DNA of 64,000 bases, from assembly GCA_044358015.1 (NCBI GenBank), contig JBIKOO010000006.1, positions 1 through 64,000 of the forward strand, read 5' to 3'. The notes below the pieces were generated by a model. The model made no database searches. It was not told the origin of the DNA and saw only the letters and a list, made by a program, of their open reading frames with translations. The position numbers were made by a program, and so were the translations under genes. This DNA comes from Casp-actino8 sp044358015. Its GTDB lineage: Bacteria > Actinomycetota > Acidimicrobiia > Acidimicrobiales > Ilumatobacteraceae. Shown piece by piece: positions 44,856 through 52,399 of this stretch; the first letter of the stretch is position 1; every line of letters starts with the position of its first letter.

Positions 44856-45623
44856 TCACTCAACGAAAGCGTTAGGGGCGAGGCCAGCAGACTCGCCTCC
44901 ATCACAAATGAATTCTGCCCCGGTACAAAAACTGGCTTCATCGCTGGCTAAATAGACCACCAAACTTGAAAGTTCTTCGGGTCGACCAGTTCGTTCCATG
45001 GCAACATGCTTTCGGCGGGTGCCCACGTTTGATGTCATCGGTGTATTAATAACGCCGGGGTGAATGGAATTGCATCGAATACCAAATTGCGCGACATCTA
45101 AGGCGACCGACTTCGTGAGGCCAGTGACTCCGAATTTTGCTGCGTTATATCCGACAAGACCGCTATAGCCACGAAGCCCAGCAATTGACGACACATTGAT
45201 GATTGAACTGGGTGCGCTCGCCTTCAACGCTTGAAGTGATGCATCAACGCCGTTAAAAACGCCAGTGAGGTTGATGGCAATCATGGTGTCCCATTGTTCG
45301 GGCTTGTATTCGCCGATGGGCGAAAAGTGGGCGATTCCCGCATTGTTTATGAGCACGTTGAGAGCTCCAAATTCTTGAAGTGTAAATGCGACCGCTTTGG
45401 CCCATTCGGTACGACTCGTCACATCCAGGTGGATATAGCGGCTCGCCTCGCCGAGTTCTGCAACTAACGCTTGACCGTCATCGTCCAAGATGTCGGCAAC
45501 GACAACTCTTGCTCCCTGTGCAATCAAGGCCCGTGCGTGGCTTTCGCCGAGACCACGTGACCCACCAGAAATGAGAGCCACTTTGCCACTCAGTCGAGTA
45601 CCAGCAGGGTAAAGAAAAGCCAT
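44856..45623 (-). CDS. Short-chain dehydrogenase/reductase, hydroxysteroid-type
   Basis: A 255-residue classical SDR oxidising or reducing an alcohol/ketone with NAD(P). The cofactor motif GGSRGLGESHARALIAQG is near residue 15, NNAG (INNAGIAHFS) near residue 88, the catalytic Ser in INVSSIAGLRGYSG near residue 138 and Tyr-x-x-x-Lys in YNAAKFG near residue 153. VADILDDDG (Asp at the end of strand 2) suggests NAD preference. The family looks like 3-alpha/20-beta-hydroxysteroid dehydrogenases. TAACTT six bases before the ATG indicates a leaderless start. It lies upstream of the MFS gene on the same strand. Confidence 0.87.
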   Translation of the reverse strand: MAFLYPAGTRLSGKVALISGGSRGLGESHARALIAQGARVVVADILDDDGQALVAELGEASRYIHLDVTSRTEWAKAVAFTLQEFGALNVLINNAGIAHFSPIGEYKPEQWDTMIAINLTGVFNGVDASLQALKASAPSSIINVSSIAGLRGYSGLVGYNAAKFGVTGLTKSVALDVAQFGIRCNSIHPGVINTPMTSNVGTRRKHVAMERTGRPEELSSLVVYLASDEASFCTGAEFICDGGESAGLAPNAFVE

Positions 45624-45668
45624 GAGGCGAAGTTACGGCGTTCATTTTGAGTGGTGGATTGACTTTGG

Positions 45669-45721
45669 ACCCTAATCAAGTGACGAGAGACCAAAATTGT
45701 TTTGATCAGGGTCACAATTTT
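45669..45721. promoter_or_regulatory. Interleaved inverted repeats between the SDR and pirin genes
   Basis: Two inverted repeats interleave between these divergent genes. ACCCTAATCAA at 45669-45679 matches TTGATCAGGGT at 45702-45712 as its complement with one mismatch. AAAATTGT at 45693-45700 pairs with ACAATTTT at 45714-45721. The position suits an operator for both genes; no dedicated regulator gene is adjacent. Confidence 0.45.
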
Positions 45722-45748
45722 GTTGCGCTCGCAAGTGTTTAATATGTC

Positions 45749-46699
45749 ATGCCCGCAATTACCGCCGACACATTGACACTGCCCCGTATCAACGCTCCGC
45801 TTGGAGGTCACTCCCGCCCAGTTTTGTCGGTGACCACCGCTCCGAGTGGGCACGAAGGCGAAGGCTTTCCAGTTCGACGAGCTTTCGCAGGTGTGAGCCG
45901 CGAGATTCTTGATCCGTTTATTCACATGGACCAAATGGGCGAAGTCAATTACGCCCCGTATGAACCACGTGGAACCGATTGGCATCCACATCGTGGTTTC
46001 GAAACTGTCACGTACATCATGGACGGAATTTTCGTACACCAAGATTCACATGGCGGAGGTGGAGTTATCGCTGACGGTGCAACGCAATGGATGACGGCTG
46101 GTGGAGGCATTTTGCACATTGAAACTCCACCAGAAAAATTGGTGATCTCTGGGGGACTCTTTCATGGTGTCCAGTTATGGGTGAATCTCCCGAGTCACAA
46201 GAAAATGATTTCGCCGGCTTATCAAAATCTTGAAGCCGATCTAGTGACGTTGTTGTCGTCGCCCGACGGTGGTGCACTGATTCGTTTGATTGCGGGCGAT
46301 TTGGGCGAATTCCATGGACCTGGGTCAACTCATACCCCTATCGTTGTGTCACATGTGACCCTGGCGGCGGGAGCACGCGTTGAGTTGCCGTGGAATCCAG
46401 CTTTCAATGCTTTGGCCTACGCACTTGCCGGTTCGGGTTCGGTCAGTGATGAACGTCGACCATTTCATGTAGGACAGTTGGCGGTGTACGGAAGTGGAGA
46501 CTCAATTTCGTTGCAGGCCGACGATGAATCTTCGCTCGATGTTCTGCTACTTGGTGGACAACCGATTGGTGAACCGATCGTCGCTTATGGTCCGTTCGTC
46601 ATGAATACCGAAGACGAAATTCGTCAAGCATTTGATGACTATCAGCGAGGCCGACTCGGAACAGTTCCGGTTGGTGGTATTCGTCCCTATCGGGGCTGA
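45749..46699 (+). CDS. Pirin-family protein
   Basis: A 316-residue double-cupin protein of the pirin family. The metal ligands are visible in WHPHRGFETVTYIMDG (two His, near residue 76), HQDSHG and GGGILHIETPPEK (His and Glu, near residues 120-123). Pirins bind Fe; bacterial members act as quercetinase-like dioxygenases or as regulators, so the role is open. VGREHVGxPFxxx-like elements are weak. The gene is divergent from the SDR across the repeat-containing spacer and abuts the convergent PadR gene (46699/46700). Confidence 0.85.
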   Translation: MPAITADTLTLPRINAPLGGHSRPVLSVTTAPSGHEGEGFPVRRAFAGVSREILDPFIHMDQMGEVNYAPYEPRGTDWHPHRGFETVTYIMDGIFVHQDSHGGGGVIADGATQWMTAGGGILHIETPPEKLVISGGLFHGVQLWVNLPSHKKMISPAYQNLEADLVTLLSSPDGGALIRLIAGDLGEFHGPGSTHTPIVVSHVTLAAGARVELPWNPAFNALAYALAGSGSVSDERRPFHVGQLAVYGSGDSISLQADDESSLDVLLLGGQPIGEPIVAYGPFVMNTEDEIRQAFDDYQRGRLGTVPVGGIRPYRG

Positions 46700-47227
46700 C
46701 TACTTGATTGAGTCAATAAAGCGCAAGGTTGCTTCGGCGATTTCGCGACGCCACACCAAGACCACATCGTTTTCCCCGTTTTCGTTAATACTGCTCTGAA
46801 TATTGCGTTGCAGGGTTTTAGTGTTTTTCCGTTGAGTCTTCAACATGTCCGCAATATCAATTCCGCATTCTTCAGCTAATACGAGTTTGAGAAGCAGTTC
46901 GCTTCTCATGTCTCGCAAATGAACAACAGGCGTGTTGATCCATGTTCGAAAAATTGCGCGACCTGGTTTCGTAATCGTGAGAAGTGTGCGATTGCCACCA
47001 GCCAGACCTGCTTCTTCTCCTGATTCTTCGACGTAGCCATGTATCTGCAGTTGTTCAAGCGCACGGTAGGTGAGTGGTCGAGTCAATGACCAAATACGAC
47101 CAATATCTGATCCAGGCTTGAGTCGGGCAGCGATGGCAAAACCATGCGATGGCTTTTTGTACAGCAAGCCGAGACATGCCCATTCGCCAAGGAGTAGATC
47201 ATGAGACTCGCGAGCTTGGCGACTCAT
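46700..47227 (-). CDS. PadR-type transcriptional regulator in the mod operon
   Basis: A 175-residue regulator. The N-terminal winged HTH has LLGEWACLGLLYKKPSHGFAI and, as recognition region, LTRPLTYRALEQLQIHGYVEE; the rest is a PadR-like dimerisation part with helices. It is the last gene of the modABC operon, overlapping modC by four bases, and takes the place where a molybdate-responsive ModE might be expected. No molybdate-binding (MOP) domain is seen, so how it senses metal status is unclear. Its likely target is the palindrome before modA. Confidence 0.82.
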   Translation of the reverse strand: MSRQARESHDLLLGEWACLGLLYKKPSHGFAIAARLKPGSDIGRIWSLTRPLTYRALEQLQIHGYVEESGEEAGLAGGNRTLLTITKPGRAIFRTWINTPVVHLRDMRSELLLKLVLAEECGIDIADMLKTQRKNTKTLQRNIQSSINENGENDVVLVWRREIAEATLRFIDSIK

Positions 47228-47907
47228 AACTTTCCTCGGTGCTCAGATGTGGGCCCGTCCCAAATAACTCTTCCTTGGTCAAGTTCAATGATTCGATCAG
47301 CCATTGCAAGCGCGTCGTCTACATCGTGGGTCACCAGAATTCGATATCCAGCAAAGCCAGCGAGCACTTCGCGAAACTCGGCACGCACGAGTTGTCGAGT
47401 TGTGGTGTCAAGACCAGACATTGGTTCATCAAGCAATAAGACCTTGGGGGCGGTGATTAAAGCCCGCGCAATAGCGACTCGTTGCGCTTGCCCACCACTG
47501 AGTTCGCGTGGATGGCGCTCAAGAAGTTCAGCCAGTCCAAATTGATTAATCAACGGTTGGGCCTGAGTCGTTGCTTCTGTTCGCTTGATCTTGCGAGCGC
47601 GCAGTCCGAAAATGATGTTCTCGAGAATTGTCATGGTCTCAAAAAGAAGCCCGCCCTGAAAGACAATGCCGACCGGTCGTTGAGTCGGATCTATGAAAAC
47701 TTCTCTCGTTGCTTCGTCCAATGTTTGGTTGTCGAGGACTAAAGATCCAGTGGTCACAGGGAGTAAGCCAGCGATGGCATGAAGAAAAGTTGATTTGCCT
47801 GAGCCATTGGGCCCCATGACTGCCACAACTTCACCCTCATTGAATGAGAGATCAACGTTGAGTTCAAAAGTGCCACGCGTGAGAGCGAAGCGCGTATCAA
47901 GAGTCAT
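47224..47907 (-). CDS. modC: Molybdate ABC transporter ATP-binding protein ModC
   Basis: A 227-residue ABC ATPase: Walker A MGPNGSGKSTFLHAI near residue 38, signature LSGGQAQRVAIARAL near residue 130, Walker B VLLLDEPMSGLD near residue 155, and the switch His in ILVTHDVDD. The C-terminal MOP domain of E. coli ModC is missing, leaving a short protein ending soon after the ATPase. The ATG at 47907 overlaps the modB stop by four bases; the longer frame to 47940 would overlap modB more deeply and is not preferred. Confidence 0.9.
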   Translation of the reverse strand: MTLDTRFALTRGTFELNVDLSFNEGEVVAVMGPNGSGKSTFLHAIAGLLPVTTGSLVLDNQTLDEATREVFIDPTQRPVGIVFQGGLLFETMTILENIIFGLRARKIKRTEATTQAQPLINQFGLAELLERHPRELSGGQAQRVAIARALITAPKVLLLDEPMSGLDTTTRQLVRAEFREVLAGFAGYRILVTHDVDDALAMADRIIELDQGRVIWDGPTSEHRGKL

Positions 47908-48722
47908 AGCGGAGGCCCCTGATCTGCGCGGCCCAGCCATCGATCTCGAAGAGCAATCAGAATTGAAAAAGCAACCGCGACCATGACGAGAGAAAGAATC
48001 AGGGCTGATTCAGGATTTGAATCAAGTGCGGCGTACGTGGCAAGTGGCATTGTCTGCGTCATGCCCGGCAAGTTGCCGGCGAAAGTGATGGTGGCTCCGA
48101 ATTCTCCGAGCGCCCGCGCCCAAGCGAGCACCAGACCAGCAATGAGACTTGGTTTGATACTGGGCAGGGTGACCCGACGAAACACATACCACCGTGAACC
48201 TCCAAGGGTTCGGGCGACGTCTTCAAATCGAGAGTCAAGTTGACGTAAGCCAGCTTCAACTGAGAGGACCAAAAAGGGCATCGCGACAAAACATTGCGCC
48301 ATGACGACAGCAGTAGTTGTGAAGGGTAAGCGAATACCGAACCAACTATCGAGGTATTGGCCGAAGAGGCCACGTCGACCGAATGTATAGAGCAGTGCGA
48401 TGCCACCAACAACAGGAGGAAGAACCATTGACAGAGTCATCAAGGCTCGAATGAATCGGCGCCCAGGAAAGTTCACACGTGCCAAGAGCCATGCGAGTGG
48501 AACACCGAAGATGACGCAGAGGATTGCCGTCATCAACGATGTCTTCAATGACAACCATAAAGCGTCTTGAATTTCTTGCTTCACAACGATGTCAGTGAAT
48601 TTGCTCCAGGGGGTGCGCCATAACAAACCGATAAATGGCGAAAGTATGAAAGCAACCGCCAACAATGCAATTGCCAAGATCGGCCAAGGAAGTTTTTGGC
48701 GATGACGCGGTGATTGTCTCAT
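47904..48722 (-). CDS. modB: Molybdate ABC transporter permease ModB
   Basis: A 272-residue inner-membrane permease with about six helices. The EAA loop, EAGLRQLDSRFEDVARTLGG (near residue 160), couples to ModC, and LMTLSMVLPPVVGGIALLYT lies in the core of the ModB/CysT-like family. It sits between modA and modC with four-base overlaps on both sides. The order modA-modB-modC is the usual one. Confidence 0.93.
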   Translation of the reverse strand: MRQSPRHRQKLPWPILAIALLAVAFILSPFIGLLWRTPWSKFTDIVVKQEIQDALWLSLKTSLMTAILCVIFGVPLAWLLARVNFPGRRFIRALMTLSMVLPPVVGGIALLYTFGRRGLFGQYLDSWFGIRLPFTTTAVVMAQCFVAMPFLVLSVEAGLRQLDSRFEDVARTLGGSRWYVFRRVTLPSIKPSLIAGLVLAWARALGEFGATITFAGNLPGMTQTMPLATYAALDSNPESALILSLVMVAVAFSILIALRDRWLGRADQGPPL

Positions 48723-49477
48723 GGAGTTTGAAAACCATATTGGGTGAGAAGTGACTGACCTTCAGGTGACAACAAGTAATCAATAAACCCTTGTGCCTCT
48801 TTCTTATTTGCAGAATTCTTAATGATGCCGATTGGAAATTCAGCCTCGATGTTGAATTCAGTCGGAATTTTGACTCCCTGAACTTGACCATCGGATGCGA
48901 TGACTTCAGAGTGATACACGATTCCGGCATCAGCTTCGCCACTTGCCACCTTCAGCATGATTCCTTTGACGTTGCTTTCAAATGAATCTGGGGTGATTGC
49001 GACGCCGGCTTTCTTTAATACCGTAGTGGTGTACTTGCCGATCGGAACTTCAGGATTGGTGGTGACAAAAATCAGATCAGGATCAGTGAGGTCTTGTAGT
49101 GATGAGATGTTGAGAGGATTGCCTTTTTCGACAATGATCTCGAGATAGGTAGTTGCGAAAATGAAAGACTGTGAGTCAAGTAAATCCTGTGACTCAACTT
49201 TGTTCATATTCGTGATATCTGCCGACGCGAATACATCCGCTGGTGCACCTTCTTGTATAAAGCGTGCCAAATCGGAAGAAGCTCCCAGATTGAACTGCAC
49301 CTTCACACCAGGATGTTCTTTTTCGTAAGCAAGGCCGGCGTAGGCAAACGGCGCAGCAAGTGACGATGCCGTATAGACATTGAGAGTGGTCTGTTGTCGT
49401 GATTCCGATGTTGAAGAGCATGCCGCTAAGAAGATCAGCGGAACCAGAGCAACGATGAACACTCGGCGGCCGAACAT
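48719..49477 (-). CDS. modA: Molybdate-binding lipoprotein ModA
   Basis: A 252-residue substrate-binding lipoprotein. The lipobox LAACSS places the lipidated Cys near residue 20. The mature domain shows LNVYTASSLAAPFAYA, the ligand-binding SSDLARFIQEGAPADVFASA (near residue 70), YLEIIVEKGNPLNI and SGEADAGIVYHSEVI (near residue 185), all typical of ModA, which binds molybdate or tungstate. First gene of the operon; TAACTT six bases before the ATG and TTGACT eighteen bases further up form a plausible promoter inside a palindrome. Confidence 0.94.
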   Translation of the reverse strand: MFGRRVFIVALVPLIFLAACSSTSESRQQTTLNVYTASSLAAPFAYAGLAYEKEHPGVKVQFNLGASSDLARFIQEGAPADVFASADITNMNKVESQDLLDSQSFIFATTYLEIIVEKGNPLNISSLQDLTDPDLIFVTTNPEVPIGKYTTTVLKKAGVAITPDSFESNVKGIMLKVASGEADAGIVYHSEVIASDGQVQGVKIPTEFNIEAEFPIGIIKNSANKKEAQGFIDYLLSPEGQSLLTQYGFQTP

Positions 49478-49483
49478 GGGTTC

Positions 49484-49525
49484 AAGTTATCTGTGGATTG
49501 TCCAATTAGTCAATTATTGACTAAT
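49484..49525 (-). promoter_or_regulatory. modA promoter with palindromic operator
   Basis: ATTAGTCAAT and ATTGACTAAT are a perfect ten-base inverted repeat with one central base (49505-49525). Read on the minus strand, TTGACT inside the palindrome fits a -35 element, and TAACTT at 49484-49489, eighteen bases later and six bases before the modA ATG, fits the -10. A repressor on the palindrome would block the promoter; the PadR-type protein is the candidate. Confidence 0.65.
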
Positions 49526-49537
49526 CGTCATTTGTAT

Positions 49538-50083
49538 TTACCGCCCTGAGAAAGTTGCTCTGATTAGGGGTTCAAAGAACTCCAGTGACTCGCTTTTGTA
49601 CTCGGGGTCAAAGGCCACCTGGTCGTACTTGGCGCAAAACTCTTCGGTGTATTCGTAATGCGGATTATCGCGGAATGCATCGCGAGTATTGCGATCGAGG
49701 CCAAGGTGATGCCAGAAGTAGTAGCCCTGGAAAATGCCGTGGTGTTCAACCATCCAGTGGTTCGCTTCGCTCACGAATGGCTTGACGATTGCAGAGGCGA
49801 TTGCCGGGTGGTTGTATGGCGACAGAGTGTCACCGATGTCGTGGATGAGAGCACAGGCAACGTACTCGTCATTTTCTCCGCCGCGCAGGGCTCGTGTTGC
49901 AGTTTGCAGCGAGTGCTCAAGACGTGACACCGGAAAACCACCGTCATCACTTGCGAGATGACGCAGTTGTTCAAGTATGCGATCAGGAACAAGAGACTGG
50001 GTGTGTTTCATGCACTGCATGATTTCGTCCCACTCGGCTTTCGTTGAATCTTCAAATCGAGTAAACGTTGCTTTGCCGTTCAT
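49538..50083 (-). CDS. HD-domain protein, PhnZ/MIOX-like
   Basis: A 181-residue protein with an HD motif arranged as in the small diiron oxygenases PhnZ and TmpB and in myo-inositol oxygenase. Metal ligands: His in RLEHSLQTATRA (near residue 56), His-Asp in CALIHDIGD (near residue 82), His in NHWMVEHHGIFQGYYFWHHL (near 108) and Asp in KYDQVAFDPEYKSESLEFF. Length matches PhnZ (about 190). It could be an oxygenase on an organophosphonate or polyol, or a phosphohydrolase. AAGGGGG lies nine bases before the ATG. No phn genes are adjacent. Confidence 0.72.
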   Translation of the reverse strand: MNGKATFTRFEDSTKAEWDEIMQCMKHTQSLVPDRILEQLRHLASDDGGFPVSRLEHSLQTATRALRGGENDEYVACALIHDIGDTLSPYNHPAIASAIVKPFVSEANHWMVEHHGIFQGYYFWHHLGLDRNTRDAFRDNPHYEYTEEFCAKYDQVAFDPEYKSESLEFFEPLIRATFSGR

Positions 50084-50123
50084 ATGTCCCCCTTGGAATA
50101 CCTATAAACAATAACGAACCATC

Positions 50124-50178
50124 GTGATTCTGGTGCAGAATCGTTGCATAATTCGCAACAAATCTGCACCAGAATCAC
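50124..50178. repeat. Long nested inverted repeat
   Basis: GTGATTCTGGTGCAGA at 50124-50139 and TCTGCACCAGAATCAC at 50163-50178 are perfect sixteen-base complements. Between them GTTGC (50143-50147) and GCAAC (50155-50159) pair as well, so the whole stretch is symmetric about 50151. The left arm and its flank also hold a smaller palindrome, GATTCT-GGTGC-AGAATC. It lies between the stop of the gene at 50183 and the start of the HD gene, both on the minus strand. Confidence 0.8.
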
Positions 50179-50182
50179 AGGT

Positions 50183-50824
50183 TTAGATTTCGATAGCGGT
50201 GGTTGGCACGCGCAAAGGAGTTCCTTGGAGAAGTAACTTGATTTGTTCACCATCTAAACCAAGTTGTTTCATTTGTTCGACGGACCTGCGACCAGTCAGA
50301 CTGCGCATCAGCTCAAAACGCGCGACTCCCGAATCAATGAGTTCTTGGGCTTGGCCCGGGGCTTTTCCTTCGACCATATTGAGAAGCCAGCCGAGGGCAA
50401 CATTGACTGCCAAAGAATCTTGTGCACCGGCCCGTCCAACCGCATGGCGCAAGTCGTGTTCGTGGGTGACTGCGTCCATCATCATTTGCGAATTAATAGG
50501 ACACGGGATGTGGGGCAGTAGAACATCAAATTCGGTCGCCGTGGCGAGCAGAGCGTCGGCGAGTTGGGAAAGTGATTCACCTTCATGGCGATCAACTTGG
50601 GCCTGAGTCCAGGCTTCGGTTGTCACGCCTTCCATCCGAGCCGCCAAGATGTCCTCAGGGACTCCGACGATGTGCGAAATCAAACCGCTGACTTCCCAAT
50701 CTGGGCAAAGCGGAACTGACAAAGACGCTTGCGATTCGGGGATCTCACGAATCAGGCCCACGACTCGTGTACGAAACTCAAGATAAGCCCGTACAACTTC
50801 GGTATCAGACTGAAGAAAGGTCAT
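50183..50824 (-). CDS. TIGR03083-type mycothiol-dependent-isomerase-like protein
   Basis: A 213-residue helical bundle of the maleylpyruvate isomerase N-terminal / TIGR03083 family, common in actinobacteria where relatives use mycothiol. VPLCPDWEVSGLISHIVGVP near residue 48 has the conserved Trp and His, and MMMDAVTHEHDLRHAVGRAG (near residue 130) carries the H-x-x-D-x-R-H metal site. The substrate is unknown. The ATG at 50824 is used rather than the 50860 frame because the divergent CadI gene begins at 50867. Confidence 0.8.
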   Translation of the reverse strand: MTFLQSDTEVVRAYLEFRTRVVGLIREIPESQASLSVPLCPDWEVSGLISHIVGVPEDILAARMEGVTTEAWTQAQVDRHEGESLSQLADALLATATEFDVLLPHIPCPINSQMMMDAVTHEHDLRHAVGRAGAQDSLAVNVALGWLLNMVEGKAPGQAQELIDSGVARFELMRSLTGRRSVEQMKQLGLDGEQIKLLLQGTPLRVPTTAIEI

Positions 50825-50866
50825 AAGGCAGTATGCCACGACTTCTGTGGGTGCTATCAATGGAGT

Positions 50867-51295
50867 ATGCGTTTACAACTCGCCCTCAACGTTGACAACC
50901 TAGAAGAAGCCATTGACTTCTACACAAAACTCTTTAATACCGAACCCTTGAAAGTGAAGCCAGGGTATGCAAATTGGGCGATTGTTGATCCGCCGCTGAA
51001 GTTGGTCATTTTTGAAAAAGGTGGCGAACACGGCACGATCAATCATCTAGGAGTCGAGACCGACACGGCCGAAGAGGTGGTTGAAGCCGATAAGCGTTTG
51101 CGAGCTGCCGGCTTAGAGACAACCGGAATAGACGACACCCAATGTTGTTTTGCGGAAAAAACTGAAACTTGGGTTGACGGAGTGGACGGACATAAATGGG
51201 AATTTTACGTCAAGCATTCTGATGTTGAGCAGTTCGCCAATCTTTCGCTAGGTCGTCAGCAAGAATCAGGCGGCAACGTGTGTTGCCCTTCGTGA
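50867..51295 (+). CDS. CadI/ArsI-family VOC protein
   Basis: A 142-residue vicinal-oxygen-chelate protein close to the cadmium-induced CadI of mycobacteria and to ArsI C-As lyase. RLQLALNVDNLEEAIDFYTK at the start, KPGYANWAIVDPPLKLVIFE, INHLGVETD, the Cys pair in DTQCCFAEKTETWV (near residue 87) and KWEFYV fit CadI. The first metal ligand (His in ArsI) is Gln here, as in CadI. A second Cys pair sits at the C-terminus (NVCCPS). Heavy-metal or arsenic binding is likely; no ars genes are adjacent. GGAG lies two bases before the ATG. Confidence 0.82.
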   Translation: MRLQLALNVDNLEEAIDFYTKLFNTEPLKVKPGYANWAIVDPPLKLVIFEKGGEHGTINHLGVETDTAEEVVEADKRLRAAGLETTGIDDTQCCFAEKTETWVDGVDGHKWEFYVKHSDVEQFANLSLGRQQESGGNVCCPS

Positions 51296-51296
51296 A

Positions 51297-52391
51297 TTAA
51301 CTTCTGTCGGTGGTAAAAACTTTCATGGCCACCTGTTGCAATGTTTGAACAGCATCTTGTGGTGATCGCTGGCCACGGAGAGTTTCGTTAATCAACATCC
51401 AACCGGCATCTTCAACTTCGGGGAAGCGAACGTGGGATGGATATGTGATCATCGCTTGATTGATTGTTTCACGAGTGATGGCTAAACGCTGTTGATCTAT
51501 GTCATTGACTGGAGTCACTTGTGCAAGTGCTTCAACGTTGGCGCACATGTTTCCGCCACTTGCATCGAGGCTATGAACTTCAATTGATGTCAGACGGTGG
51601 AGTAGGGCTGTTGCCCCATCAAGGTCTGCGCATGTTGTTGGAATTCCCCATGAGTGACAACCTGCGTAACTGACCCAACGCTTTGCCCCCGATGGATAGC
51701 GATGAGGGCGTAGAACTGGAGCCAAATCAGATGAATTGATTGAGCCCCATGCGCCCGGCCATGCTCCCGACGCATCGGTCGTCCCATTCAGAAGTGCCTG
51801 ATCAACTTGGTCATAGTGCCAGTTAGGCAAATCGGCAGAAGTTTTCTGGGCGAGTGCATTCAACATCTCAATGGCTTGAATTGATTCATCAGAATTGAAA
51901 CAAGGTCGTTCTTCGTCATCAAAAATACGACCACCTGCGCCGACAACCATTTCATAGAAGGTTCCGAAGAGTCCCGATTCTTTTCCAGGAAAACCGAACT
52001 TAACTGGACTGTTAATGAGGTCATCCCAAGTAATTGGCACCAATGCGACTCGGTCTGAACGAAGCCAGGTAATGCGTACATCAATGAGTCGCGGAATCGT
52101 TAAGAGTTGTTGGCGATAACGGCAAAGATCAACTGCAAGTGGGGCGAGTTGCTCAATTGACGACTTACCCATGAGCGAATCAAGTGGTTGCAACCAATTT
52201 GCCTGCGAAGGAGCATATTTCGAATGTGTCGATACAAGATCAATTCGTTGGCCGGCTTCAAGCATTTCTGCAACTTTGCGATTCAAAGTTGGATGATCAT
52301 CGTGAACAATCACTTCAACGTCGTACTCATCAAAAACTGAATAGAGGTGGTCATACATTGGGCCACCAACTAGTGCAATGCGCAAAGTCAT
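51297..52391 (-). CDS. Solute-binding-protein-like protein without signal peptide
   Basis: A 364-residue protein with the fold pattern of family 1 extracellular solute-binding proteins: a Rossmann-like start (LRIALVGGPMYDH), VSTHSKYAPSQANWLQPLD and SGLFGTFYEMVVGAGGRIFD, and late Trp/Gly-rich helices such as GAWPGAWGSINSS. Such proteins normally carry a signal peptide; here the upstream SDR stop is only eight bases before the ATG, leaving no room for one, so the protein is probably cytoplasmic. It is cotranscribed with a probable 2-keto-3-deoxy-L-fuconate dehydrogenase. A sugar-sensing or carrier role is guesswork. Confidence 0.7.
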   Translation of the reverse strand: MTLRIALVGGPMYDHLYSVFDEYDVEVIVHDDHPTLNRKVAEMLEAGQRIDLVSTHSKYAPSQANWLQPLDSLMGKSSIEQLAPLAVDLCRYRQQLLTIPRLIDVRITWLRSDRVALVPITWDDLINSPVKFGFPGKESGLFGTFYEMVVGAGGRIFDDEERPCFNSDESIQAIEMLNALAQKTSADLPNWHYDQVDQALLNGTTDASGAWPGAWGSINSSDLAPVLRPHRYPSGAKRWVSYAGCHSWGIPTTCADLDGATALLHRLTSIEVHSLDASGGNMCANVEALAQVTPVNDIDQQRLAITRETINQAMITYPSHVRFPEVEDAGWMLINETLRGQRSPQDAVQTLQQVAMKVFTTDRS

Positions 52392-52399
52392 GTATTTAC

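Noticed and set aside
50101..50182. An insertion sequence end at the large inverted repeat
   Set aside because: No transposase gene or target duplication is visible in the window, so the repeat is reported only as a structure.
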